NCBI RefSeq assembly: GCF_007751715.1
Contig: NZ_CP036292.1
Span: forward strand, 4,533,339-4,597,338
DNA length: 64,000 bases
Source of the DNA: Rosistilla oblonga
GTDB lineage: Bacteria > Planctomycetota > Planctomycetia > Pirellulales > Pirellulaceae
Reading direction: 5' to 3'
Position 1 is the first letter of the stretch. The number at the start of each line of letters is the position of its first letter. Shown here in pieces: positions 33,428 to 41,669 of the stretch. Below the pieces are notes generated by a model. It was not told where the DNA came from. It did not search any database and was given only the letters and a program-made list of their open reading frames with translations. The position numbers were made by a program, and so were the translations under genes.

Positions 33428-33877
33428 TCATTCGGCGCGGCGAACGCCAACTGTCAACAAGAGGTTGGCGAAGATCGCTTGGTCGCCGGTCTGAATCGTT
33501 AAGATATGCTCGCGCGATCGCACTGCATCGTAGAACTGCATCTGCTCGATCGGTTCCAGCTGGACATCGCTTTTCGCATCGGCAAACAACTTGCGAAACT
33601 CATCCCACACGGGCGGATCGGCTGGCAAAGCGTAGGGTCCCGATTGCGGATACATCATCGTGTTGGCGGCATCGATCGGGATCGCCGTCAACAACGTCGC
33701 CAGGACTTGGCAACACGAAACCAGTCCCGGCGCGAGGTTCAGACTGACAAGTTCGGCGCTGGGTCCCAACGTGTGATACGCGGGATAGTTTCCGTCGGCG
33801 ATCAAGACTTTGCTGTAGTGTCCGCCGCGGGCCAGGACTTCGTTGATCTTGGGATGCAATAATTCGTGTTTGAGCAT
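33428..33877 (-). CDS. RbsD/FucU-family sugar mutarotase-like protein
   Basis: The 149-residue protein has family landmarks: MLKHELLHPKINEVLARGGH at the N-terminus with the conserved His, VLIADGNYP and a C-terminal IQTGDQAIFANLLLTVGV. RbsD/FucU proteins catalyse anomer interconversion of ribose or fucose and form ring-shaped oligomers. Which sugar is used cannot be told. It ends 22 bases downstream of the SppA-like gene stop, so the two may share a transcript. Confidence 0.88.
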   Translation of the reverse strand: MLKHELLHPKINEVLARGGHYSKVLIADGNYPAYHTLGPSAELVSLNLAPGLVSCCQVLATLLTAIPIDAANTMMYPQSGPYALPADPPVWDEFRKLFADAKSDVQLEPIEQMQFYDAVRSREHILTIQTGDQAIFANLLLTVGVRRAE

Positions 33878-33899
33878 AACAGGGAAAGGTCGTTGCGGT

Positions 33900-34937
33900 T
33901 TAAGGTGCTAGGCCGGGATCGGGCTGCCAAATATACATAAACGTTGGCAGGCGTGAACGCATCAAACCAGGAATCTGTGGCATCGCCATCAATTGAGTTG
34001 GTTCGTTTGGCGTCGTGGCGTAAGGAGTTCGCGCCTTGTCTTGCTCGCGATGCAGCATCACAACACACGCGTTGGGATCGCCAGCGTAAGCTCGTGCCGC
34101 GGCGATCGCATCGTCGATATATCCGACTTGATCGACGACGCCCAACTTCTCTGCTTTTGTTCCGGTGAAGATCCGTCCGTCGAAAATCTCTACGTCGGGA
34201 TGGATGCGTTGACGCGATCGCAGCACGACCTCTTTGAACCGCGCGTTATATTGTTCGGCGATCTCGGTCAGCAGTTCCTCTTCATCCTCTTCCAAAAATC
34301 GCTCGGGCGATCCGATGTCGACAAACTTTCCAGCCCGGATTGTTTGCCCGGCGACATTAAACTGTGCCATCGCATCTTCGAGGTTGTACAGATTTAAGAT
34401 CACGCCAAACCCGCCGACGATCGTTGTCGGATGAGCCACGATCTGATCCGCTGCGGTGGCCAACAGGTAACCGCCACCGGTTGCGATGTCCATCAAGACC
34501 GCAACGATTGGCATCCCGGTTCGCTCGCGGAACGCCTCCAGTTCGCGACGCATGATGTCCGACGCGGTGACGCCGCCGCCGTAGCTGTTGATCCGAATGA
34601 TGACCGCCGAAATATCGCCTTCGCGTTCGACCTGATCCAACTTCTCGCGGAAGATATCCAACGGGTTGTCACCCATCGAACCGATCCCCGCCTGGTTCTG
34701 GTTGACCAGCAAACCATCGACATCGATCAAAGCGATCTTGCGGCAGCTGCCCGCTTGCACAGGCATCGTCTTCAACGGCGAACGATCGCGTAGCACTTGC
34801 GGCTGCATCGCGATCGGATCGGCGGAGACATGCACCTTCGCGGGCACCAACCGAATCAGGTTGTTGGTTCGAAGTTCATGCTTGCCACATCCAACAGTGC
34901 AAGCGATCGCGGTACAGAGAATCAAGAGGCGTGACAT
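33900..34937 (-). CDS. SppA-like S49 peptidase-fold protein lacking catalytic serine
   Basis: The 345-residue protein begins with a lipoprotein-like signal (MSRLLILCTAIACTVGC, Cys17) and continues as a single S49/SppA domain (about 66-300). The oxyanion RINSYGGGV (115-123) and the general-base Lys204 region (AGKFVDIGSP) are conserved. The nucleophile motif, usually AASGG, reads IATGGG at 151-156, placing Gly154 where Ser is expected; Thr153 is adjacent. It may be a pseudo-protease or use a shifted nucleophile. The frame extends to 35030, but the ATG at 34937 starts the signal sequence directly. Confidence 0.82.
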   Translation of the reverse strand: MSRLLILCTAIACTVGCGKHELRTNNLIRLVPAKVHVSADPIAMQPQVLRDRSPLKTMPVQAGSCRKIALIDVDGLLVNQNQAGIGSMGDNPLDIFREKLDQVEREGDISAVIIRINSYGGGVTASDIMRRELEAFRERTGMPIVAVLMDIATGGGYLLATAADQIVAHPTTIVGGFGVILNLYNLEDAMAQFNVAGQTIRAGKFVDIGSPERFLEEDEEELLTEIAEQYNARFKEVVLRSRQRIHPDVEIFDGRIFTGTKAEKLGVVDQVGYIDDAIAAARAYAGDPNACVVMLHREQDKARTPYATTPNEPTQLMAMPQIPGLMRSRLPTFMYIWQPDPGLAP

Positions 34938-35081
34938 ACTGCGACTTTGCTGAGCGGTCCCAACGGCGCGGAATCCATTCCCAGCGCCCTGCCTAGGGGA
35001 TCGGAAATCCAAGCAGCGTCGTCGCAACAAACCCTTCTGGTCCGCAGCTTTCCCAAATGCTAGCGGGCGGATTCGGGCTCG

Positions 35082-35948
35082 TCATACCGCCTGCGTCGAC
35101 TTTGCCGAGTCGCTCTCTTGCCGCCAGAGTTGCCTGCGGACGAAGTCGCGGTCATCGGTTCGACCGAATCCGAAGCAGAGACAGCAGCCGATAGTGAACA
35201 GCCCGAACTGCACCATCTGCATCTGGACCACAAATCCATCCAACGAATTGGAGCCCAACGAACCGACAAATTGACGCAGCGTTAAACTTTGCCCAGTCGA
35301 TCCAACCAGCGCCGTGGCGATCCAAGAATAGAGCAGCGATCCGCCGAACAAGACAGCTACCAAACAGAGCGCCCTGATCCGCACATGCGATTCCGCTAGC
35401 ATTGCCGACGCTGCGCCGAGGTACAACAACACAAACAACGGCACCGCCAACAACTGCGGCGCGACCATCGGCAACTCGTAGGCTCGCGCGGCCGACAGCA
35501 ACATTGCGACCACCGTTGTCGCTACGAGAATCGATCGGATGGTGAAACGATAGCGTGTCGGAAGCGCTGCATTGGACTCCCGTCCCCAGTGCCACGCCGG
35601 GACGCCAAGGATTGTTGAGAACGTACCCTGCAGAACCAACAAGCCACCTAACAACAACATATACCGCAACGGTGTTTCACGCCAACAGATCGCCATAAAC
35701 AGGACGTGCCACAAAAAGGAGAGCCCTCCAAATAAGACACGCCGCCAGGAGAAGGTCGCCGAGAAGCAGACCGATGCGGTCATCGAACATCCGAGCCACA
35801 TCAGCCCGATCCAAGCCGCTTGGCCGAAGGGCGAACCATAATAGAACAGCACCCACATCCCAAACACGACCTGCAGGACCAAGATCGTGATCGCCCCCAG
35901 AATGCTGAGCGGACCAATCCGAGGATGTATCAGCTCACCGTTGGACAT
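35082..35948 (-). CDS. multi-pass membrane protein, unknown
   Basis: The 288-residue protein has about seven predicted transmembrane helices and no recognised enzymatic motif. After about residue 130 it contains RYRFTIRSILVATTVVAMLL, a basic-hydrophobic signature seen in many planctomycete membrane proteins of unknown role. The C-terminus is charged and probably cytoplasmic. It lies downstream of parB on the same strand, with two hairpins in between, so it is likely a separate transcript. Confidence 0.7.
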   Translation of the reverse strand: MSNGELIHPRIGPLSILGAITILVLQVVFGMWVLFYYGSPFGQAAWIGLMWLGCSMTASVCFSATFSWRRVLFGGLSFLWHVLFMAICWRETPLRYMLLLGGLLVLQGTFSTILGVPAWHWGRESNAALPTRYRFTIRSILVATTVVAMLLSAARAYELPMVAPQLLAVPLFVLLYLGAASAMLAESHVRIRALCLVAVLFGGSLLYSWIATALVGSTGQSLTLRQFVGSLGSNSLDGFVVQMQMVQFGLFTIGCCLCFGFGRTDDRDFVRRQLWRQESDSAKSTQAV

Positions 35949-36034
35949 CGGACGACTCCACGCGTTGGGTGGAGCGGTCGGCGAGCTTCCGACGCGGTCG
36001 GAACGAAAGAGAGGAATCGATCACAGGGGTTACC

Positions 36035-36110
36035 GGGGGCTGCAGGCGAATTCGCGGAAGCCCCCATTAAATCGATTCTCGCGGCCGATGGCTACCGCCG
36101 TGCGGTAGCC
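36035..36110. terminator. paired stem-loops downstream of parB
   Basis: The first stem pairs 36035-36041 with 36059-36065 and encloses the palindrome GCGAATTCGC. The second is a perfect 8-bp hairpin, 36090-36097 with 36103-36110. Neither has a T run. They lie between the parB stop and the next gene and probably limit transcription. Confidence 0.45.
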
Positions 36111-36188
36111 GAGCTTGGCAAGCGGGATTGCCGAAAGAAGACCTCCCAGCCAACGGGGCTGCGGAGGTTCAAACCGCTACCGAGCGAA

Positions 36189-37217
36189 CTAAGCTGCCGC
36201 CGTCTCGGGCAGGCTGTCGTGACCAGCCATCGACGCCGTGATCCGTTCGAACTCTTCGGGGTTGGCGAAGTGGACGACGATCTTTCCCTTCCCCTTCGCG
36301 GTCTGTTTGATCTCGACCTTGGTTCCCAGATCCATTCGCAGTTGCCGCTCAAGCGACGAGATCTGCGGCGACGTGACCTGTTTCTTACGAGCCGTGGGCG
36401 CCGCTTGGCCCCCCATCTCTTCGTCCTCTTCGGCTTGCAAGATGTCCGAAACATGCGACTCGGTCTGCCGCACCGACCACTGTTCCTTGATGATGGTTTG
36501 CGTCAGTTCGGTCTGCAGGTCCTCATCGCCCAACGGCAGCAACGCCCGAGCGTGGCCCGCGGTGATCGTTTCCTCTTGGATCGCTTCAAGCACGGCTTCG
36601 GGCAATTCCAACAGCCGCATCAAGTTGGCGACCGTGCTGCGATCGATCTTCAACCGCTTCGCCAATTCGTTTTGCGGGCACCCGTGCTGATCGATGTAAT
36701 TGCGGAACGACATCGCTTTTTCGACAGCGTTGAGATCCTTGCGTTGCAGGTTCTCGACGATCGCCAACTCGGCAACCATCCGGTCGTCGGCTTCGCGGAT
36801 CTCGGCGCGAACGGTTGTCATGCCGGCATGAATCGCCGCCCGCAAGCGACGCTCACCCGAGATCAATTGGTACCGCTGACCATCGCGACGAACGATCACC
36901 GGTTGCAATTGTTCATGCGACTTCAGGCTCTCCGCCAACGCCGCGATCTCGGTGGTGTCGAATTGTCGTCGCGGCTGAAACGGATTGTTGTCGATCTCGT
37001 AGACGTTCAAATGAACGGCTTGTCCCGCAGCGGCGGACGCTCCGTCGTCGATGTCGCTTGGTTCAAGTTTGGTCGGTCGCTGGCCCGCTGATCCGCCGGC
37101 CTCGGTTCGCCGCGGTCGCGGTTCGGTCGCCAAACCGATATCTCCACCCTGTTCGTTTTCGATCGGTGTGCCCAACAGCGCCGCCAATCCTTTTCCTAGT
37201 CGTCGATCCTTAGTCAC
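36189..37217 (-). CDS. parB: chromosome-partitioning protein ParB
   Basis: The 342-residue CTP-switch DNA clamp loads at parS and organises the origin region. Family motifs are NPFQPRR (78-84), GERRLRA (121-127) in the CTP-binding pocket, VENLQRKDLN and a helix-turn-helix around 175-200 that reads parS. A disordered basic/acidic segment (about 15-65) follows the ParA-stimulating N-terminus RRLGKGLAALLG, and a C-terminal dimerisation domain ends the chain. It starts at GTG and overlaps the parA stop by eight bases, indicating translational coupling. Confidence 0.96.
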   Translation of the reverse strand: MTKDRRLGKGLAALLGTPIENEQGGDIGLATEPRPRRTEAGGSAGQRPTKLEPSDIDDGASAAAGQAVHLNVYEIDNNPFQPRRQFDTTEIAALAESLKSHEQLQPVIVRRDGQRYQLISGERRLRAAIHAGMTTVRAEIREADDRMVAELAIVENLQRKDLNAVEKAMSFRNYIDQHGCPQNELAKRLKIDRSTVANLMRLLELPEAVLEAIQEETITAGHARALLPLGDEDLQTELTQTIIKEQWSVRQTESHVSDILQAEEDEEMGGQAAPTARKKQVTSPQISSLERQLRMDLGTKVEIKQTAKGKGKIVVHFANPEEFERITASMAGHDSLPETAAA

Positions 37218-37968
37218 GGCCGAGTACCTCCATGCAGAGCTGAGTGTAAGCGTAGGCTCCGCGCGATCGCGGAGAATACTGAAAAATGTTTTCGCCGTGG
37301 CTTGGTGCCTCGGTCAAAGCGACATCGCGCGGGACAACCGTGTCGAACACGATCTCGCCAAAAAATTCTCGAACCTCCGAATCGACTTCGTGTGTCAATT
37401 CCAGACGAGGATCGTACATCGTTAACAAGATTCCTCCGAAGGTCAGCCGACCGTCGGTGGCTTGAATTGCTTCGCGTATCACGTGGATCATTTGGGTCAG
37501 CCCTTCCATCGCAAAATATTCGCACTGGATTGGCATCAAGACCTCCGTCGACGCAGCCAACGCGGCGCGGGTCAACGTCCCCAGCGAAGGCGGGCAATCG
37601 ATCAACACGTGATCATAAGAGTGCAGCCCGGTCTCCAGGTGGCTCCGCAACAGCGACGCCTCCGACCCGGTCGCCTTGGCCAACTGGTCGACATCCTGGA
37701 ACGAACGGCTGCCGGGCAATAGGTCCAAGTTGGATTCGCTCGATTCCAAAATGCTCTCGCGGAGCGTTTGAGGATCGATCAGCGGGTGCCGCGGTGCGGG
37801 AGCATGTCCCAATGCACTGGTTGCGTTGCACTGCGGATCCATATCGACAAGCAGCGTCTTGTAACCGCCCCGGGCGAGCCCCGCGGCAAGGTTGACGGCG
37901 GTCGTGGTTTTCCCCACGCCACCTTTCTGATTCGCTACGCACAGGATCCGACCCATCGTGTTTCGCAT
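37210..37968 (-). CDS. parA: chromosome-partitioning ATPase ParA
   Basis: The 252-residue Walker-type ATPase drives segregation with ParB. The deviant Walker A KGGVGKTTT, Walker A' DMDPQCNAT and Walker B VLIDCPPSLG are all present. It is of the short Soj type without an N-terminal DNA-binding extension. The first Met (37968) or the fifth-codon Met both fit. Upstream lie a candidate -10 (38089-38084), an inverted repeat in the predicted leader and a parS-like site. Confidence 0.96.
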   Translation of the reverse strand: MRNTMGRILCVANQKGGVGKTTTAVNLAAGLARGGYKTLLVDMDPQCNATSALGHAPAPRHPLIDPQTLRESILESSESNLDLLPGSRSFQDVDQLAKATGSEASLLRSHLETGLHSYDHVLIDCPPSLGTLTRAALAASTEVLMPIQCEYFAMEGLTQMIHVIREAIQATDGRLTFGGILLTMYDPRLELTHEVDSEVREFFGEIVFDTVVPRDVALTEAPSHGENIFQYSPRSRGAYAYTQLCMEVLGRD

Positions 37969-38037
37969 TGTCGAGCGGTCAGTCTCGACGCGAAGCCTCC
38001 TTGATGATTTGTGTTCGCAGCCATCCTAGCCGCGGTC

Positions 38038-38089
38038 GGAGAACGCACTTTTACCCTCGAGCGATGCGTTCTCCCGTGGTCGCATTCTA
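38038..38089 (-). promoter_or_regulatory. candidate parAB promoter -10 and leader inverted repeat
   Basis: A TAGAAT hexamer on the minus strand (38089-38084) could be the -10 box, though no good -35 is seen. Right after the predicted start lies a perfect 10-bp inverted repeat (38074-38065 with 38047-38038) with a 17-base spacer. It could be an operator or an RNA hairpin in the leader, 70 bases before the parA start. Confidence 0.4.
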
Positions 38090-38133
38090 ACGCGGAAGTG
38101 CAAAAAAGCAGAATGCCAGTTTTAGCGGCCGCA

Positions 38134-38149
38134 TGTTTCACGGGAAACG
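38134..38149. other. parS: parS-like site 1
   Basis: Sixteen bases match the bacterial parS consensus TGTTTCACGTGAAACA at 14 of 16 positions (central T to G and last A to G). It is located 165 bases upstream of the parA start. Confidence 0.65.
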
Positions 38150-38367
38150 TTGCCGGTTGAAGCGGCTGTTTCGCGCGATCGCAGCGGAAAAATCCACGCT
38201 TTCGCGACAGCTTACGCCGCACGAATCATCGCCGATCCAGAGCTCGCCGGATGGGATAAGAAGGCACCGCCGGGCGACTAAAACTCCCCACGGTGCGATT
38301 TTCCAGAATCGACCACCTCCCTACGGGCAGCCGTTTCGATTTGGGCGATCCTCGTCGCCCCATCGCT

Positions 38368-39675
38368 CTAACGCCGGTTCAGCGGATTAAAGACCAGTCC
38401 GGTCAGCGGCGCGTGCGCCAAGTGGAACGCGTTTGCCGGCAGTCGTTCCTCTTGCACCGCGATCGTCTCCATCGCGTCGACATCGATCGGCGGGATCAAT
38501 GCGGCGTATCGGCAACCTTCGTCGTCGCTGATCGCCGCGACCACATCGTCGATCGTGCGACACTCTTGGATCGACGGCGAATCCTCTGCCAACAGCTCGG
38601 GGACGATCAAGTGATGCAACAGGTTGATCGACAGTTCGCACCATTCGTCGCTCGCCTGCGGGCAGCGCTTCCGCAAACGTTCAGTCGCTGCTTCGTTCGC
38701 CTCGCATAAAACCCAGCGTCGATCGCCGCCACAATAGATCGCCAACCGTCCTTGATGGTCACGGCCGGAGATCGGCGTCCAAGCGACCTCTGCCGCATCG
38801 GGCCCTTCGACGATCGTGTTGCACGTGAAACACTCCGTAATCCGCGCAACCAGTTCTTCGCTGGTCAGTGGTGCCCCGCCGCGAACGACGCGGTGAGTCG
38901 AATCGAGCAGGTCGCCCGAATCCTCCAACCTCAGCAACAACGTCAGCGCAAAGTTGGCGGGATGATCGTTTGCGACCGGCCCTTCATGATCGTTCAACCA
39001 GTTCAGATATTTCCGACTGGCCGCTAAGTTATCCTCCCCCGCGGCGATCAAGACAGGCGACGGGCCGAGGATATTTTGAATCGATCCGATCGTTCGTTCG
39101 TCGTTGATCGGCCAGATCGAATGCCGGACTCCGGCATCGTCGACGCACGTGATCTCCAGTCCCTCTTGGATCGCCGAATCCAACAGGTCCTGCAGGCGAT
39201 CGTCCGGATCCGAACAAAGGCCAACGATCGGGCTGAGGTTCGCCGCGCACCGCCGCGTTAACTCGTACCGCGCTTCGACGACGGAATCGATCGTTTCGGT
39301 GGCGGTATACAGTCGGCGGTCTTCGGGCGAATCAAACCGCACGCCGCACAAGATCCCTCGTCGGCGAACCGTTTGATCTCCGTCGGGATAGGTCTGTTGA
39401 TAGATGTAGATCTCGGCGGCCGCTTCGTGTTGCAAGACGCCTTCGGATTGCCAACGTCGCCAAAAGCGAGCCGCCCGCTCGTCGCTGCTGCCAGCAACAT
39501 CGCCCGGTTCGTCCCGGTTGGCGATCAAGCGGACACAGCTTGCCGGATGCCGCTTATATAAGATGTCCTGCCGCTGGGGATCGATCGCATCGGCTGGAGG
39601 AGCGACCACGTCGCTCAAGTTGCCGACGTGGCCAAGATTGTAACGCAGGGCTCGGATTGCGGAAATTTCCGGCAT
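38368..39675 (-). CDS. DUF1015 family protein
   Basis: The 435-residue soluble protein matches the DUF1015 family: an N-terminal PEISAIRALRYN segment, VVAPPADAI, YIYQQTY, GILCGVRF and a C-terminal SDDEGCRYAALIPPI region. The biochemical function of the family is unknown. An internal 16-bp parS-like sequence lies at 38817-38832, within codons for an ECFTCN segment, so the coding sequence tolerates a segregation site. About 140 bases separate its start from the creatininase-family stop. Confidence 0.85.
   Translation of the reverse strand: MPEISAIRALRYNLGHVGNLSDVVAPPADAIDPQRQDILYKRHPASCVRLIANRDEPGDVAGSSDERAARFWRRWQSEGVLQHEAAAEIYIYQQTYPDGDQTVRRRGILCGVRFDSPEDRRLYTATETIDSVVEARYELTRRCAANLSPIVGLCSDPDDRLQDLLDSAIQEGLEITCVDDAGVRHSIWPINDERTIGSIQNILGPSPVLIAAGEDNLAASRKYLNWLNDHEGPVANDHPANFALTLLLRLEDSGDLLDSTHRVVRGGAPLTSEELVARITECFTCNTIVEGPDAAEVAWTPISGRDHQGRLAIYCGGDRRWVLCEANEAATERLRKRCPQASDEWCELSINLLHHLIVPELLAEDSPSIQECRTIDDVVAAISDDEGCRYAALIPPIDVDAMETIAVQEERLPANAFHLAHAPLTGLVFNPLNRR
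38817..38832. other. parS: parS-like site 2 (inside the DUF1015 gene)
   Basis: Fifteen of 16 bases match the parS consensus; only position 5 differs (T to G). Its location is within a coding sequence about 850 bases from parA, which is typical of parS clusters. Confidence 0.75.
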
Positions 39676-39818
39676 GGAGACTTTGGGGGCTGAAACGAGG
39701 GAGACGACAAAGACAGCCGTTCATTGTACGCGTGCAGCCCCGGTTTTCGCAGCCCGCCCCGCCGCCGATTCAGCGGAAACCGCGATTCGCCTCCGCTCGA
39801 CAATCGACTGTGCTGGTC

Positions 39819-40598
39819 TTACGCAAAGGGGAATTCGTCGTCCAGTTCGGCTTGGCTCAGCTCCGCCAAGAACGGAGCGATCCGTTGGACGATCAGCTCC
39901 ATCACCGCCCGCCCCTTGTCGGCGGTCGCCGCGTGGGGATTGCCGGAACCGGAATTTGTCGTCAGCAGATGCCACGGCCGCGTGATCGAAACCCAACCTT
40001 CGTTGAGCGCTTCGAATCGCATCGGCCGCCTTGATCCCGCGTCGGCTCGCAACGTGTTGTCGTCATTGTGCACGACGAACTCGGGAAAGTAGGCCAACGC
40101 AAGCGACGTCTCCATCTCACCGGCGTGATCCTCGGCGACTTCAAAGATCTCGTGGTAGTGATCGCGAACCATCTGGAACCAGTTGCAGAGGAAGATCTGC
40201 GAATTGGTTTGCCCGTGCAGCTCCCGCAACACCGGCTTCAGTTCATTTCCTCCGTGGCTGTTCAAGAAGACGATCTTGCGGATCCCAGCCCGCTGGATCG
40301 ATTCGACGAGATCCTTGACGACCATCAACACTGTCGACGGATTCAGGTTCATCGCCAGCGGCAACTGATTCATATTCGTTTCGGTGCCGTAGGGAATCGT
40401 CGGCAGCAACACCACGCGGCCACCTTGAGCATTCGCAGCGTCGCAGATCGCTCGCCCGATACAGCGACCCTCCAGCGTGTCGGTGCCATAGGGGAGATGC
40501 AGGTTGTGTGGCTCGGTCGCACCAAAGGGAAGCACGGCGACGCGGAAGTCGGCATCGCGAACGTCGGCAAGCGTCATCTCTTCAAGGATCGATTTCAT
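39819..40598 (-). CDS. creatininase-family amidohydrolase
   Basis: The 259-residue protein has the metal-binding architecture of the creatininase / MftE / FAPy-deformylase family: GATEPHNLHLPYGTD with the Glu-His-Asp ligands, NSHGGNE and DHAGEMETS. Members hydrolyse cyclic amides or process cofactors; the substrate here is not determined. It is cytosolic with no signal peptide. No related pathway gene is adjacent. A perfect 8-bp hairpin lies about 110 bases upstream of the start (40707-40725). Confidence 0.88.
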   Translation of the reverse strand: MKSILEEMTLADVRDADFRVAVLPFGATEPHNLHLPYGTDTLEGRCIGRAICDAANAQGGRVVLLPTIPYGTETNMNQLPLAMNLNPSTVLMVVKDLVESIQRAGIRKIVFLNSHGGNELKPVLRELHGQTNSQIFLCNWFQMVRDHYHEIFEVAEDHAGEMETSLALAYFPEFVVHNDDNTLRADAGSRRPMRFEALNEGWVSITRPWHLLTTNSGSGNPHAATADKGRAVMELIVQRIAPFLAELSQAELDDEFPFA

Positions 40599-40706
40599 CC
40601 GGCAGGCTTTCTTTCAGCGTTCGGGGGAAAGGCATCGCGAATTTTAAACAGCCGATTGTACAGATCGATCCCGGAGCGTGTGGCTAGTTACAGATCCGAG
40701 CGTTCC

Positions 40707-40725
40707 GCTGCGGAGCCTCCGCAGC
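40707..40725. repeat. intergenic hairpin
   Basis: GCTGCGGA and TCCGCAGC form a perfect 8-bp stem around a 3-base loop in the gap between the creatininase-family gene and the lipoprotein gene. No T run follows. Farther right, a 6-bp hairpin at 40842-40857 overlaps the lipoprotein stop codon. Confidence 0.5.
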
Positions 40726-40854
40726 AGCGAGCCCATTGTCGGAGCGCGCCCATAGGATTCGAGATCGAGAACGCAGCCCGCGATGCCTCGGGGGAATCCG
40801 AACGAATAGACTTCGTTATAATAACGGTCGGAGCGCCGCATTAGCGAGTCTTCG

Positions 40855-41466
40855 CTACGGATGGACGACGCACTGGAAGGTTCCCGAGATCGATGTCTCC
40901 GCATCGGAGCTGCTGTTCATCACCGAGGCGTTGTCGATCCGGGCGATCCAATTGCCCTCTTCCATCGCCAACGTCACCGGGACCGGTTTCTCCTCCGGCG
41001 AGAACCAGATCGGCCCTCCTTCCTGCTTCTGCGCGAACAAGCGAGCTGACACTGTCTGACCGGCCAGCGAGTCGAGATCGGTATCGGAGAGTTTCGCTTG
41101 GATCAGAAACGCGGGGAAGACATCGTCCTGGCCATCTTTGCTGCTGGAGATCTTCAGCACCGACGGGCGGCCCTCATTGACCGCGATCAATTGAACATAG
41201 CTGGCGGCGAACTCGGTTGGGGCGTCGAGCGTCATCGTCGCCTTGCCGGTCGCATCGCCGATACCGCTGACGTCCGCGGCCGCTTCCTTCACCGACTCGA
41301 CTTTGGCAACTGTCTGTTCCGCCGCAGTTTTCATTTCCGTCGACACGTCGGCGGCGACGCTCGATGCGGTCTCCTTGGCTTGGTCGACAAGTTCGGTCAT
41401 CTTCTCTTTGCTGCAGCCAGCGGAGAGTGCGACCATCAAGACGCAGGCGATTCGGACGGAGTTCAT
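40855..41466 (-). CDS. small lipoprotein, unknown function
   Basis: The 203-residue protein has a lipoprotein signal (MNSVRIACVLMVALSAGC, Cys18) and a predicted amphipathic helical stretch rich in Ala, Glu, Lys and Val (about 20-70, VDQAKETASSVAADV). A C-terminal domain of about 120 residues contains no known motif. It is likely anchored in the membrane facing the periplasm. The frame extends upstream to 41535, and an ATG at 41478 is also possible. It is not recognised as a known family. Confidence 0.75.
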   Translation of the reverse strand: MNSVRIACVLMVALSAGCSKEKMTELVDQAKETASSVAADVSTEMKTAAEQTVAKVESVKEAAADVSGIGDATGKATMTLDAPTEFAASYVQLIAVNEGRPSVLKISSSKDGQDDVFPAFLIQAKLSDTDLDSLAGQTVSARLFAQKQEGGPIWFSPEEKPVPVTLAMEEGNWIARIDNASVMNSSSDAETSISGTFQCVVHP

Positions 41467-41570
41467 AGTGATTGACATCCAAGAAAAGATAAGGAGCGGA
41501 TGAATATAGCAATCAACAATATAATGTCCCGTCACATCGGAAACAAACTATCGCCGAAATCCGAGGGGCC

Positions 41571-41586
41571 TGTTCCACGTGAAACA
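41571..41586. other. parS: parS-like site 3
   Basis: Fifteen of 16 bases match the parS consensus, with C at position 5. It lies in the gap between the lipoprotein and permease genes, about 3.6 kb from parA. The half-sites GTTCC/GTGAAAC form the usual near-palindrome. Confidence 0.8.
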
Positions 41587-41669
41587 GTTAGTGAAACTGC
41601 CCGGACAAAGCGGCTTGTCCGATGGCCCGCCGCCAGGATTCTGCCCCACTAGTCGCCGAAGCCGCCGGT

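Larger units (their letters stand above)
37969..38367. other. intergenic region upstream of parA
   Basis: This 400-base gap lies between the parA start and the DUF1015 stop. It contains the -10 candidate, inverted repeat and parS-like site described separately. Nothing else is recognised; the short plus-strand frames here lack ribosome binding sites. Confidence 0.6.

Noticed and set aside
40810-40830. Palindromic TATAAT-like CGTTATAATAACG as a promoter
   Set aside because: No -35 hexamer at proper spacing on either strand; left unassigned.
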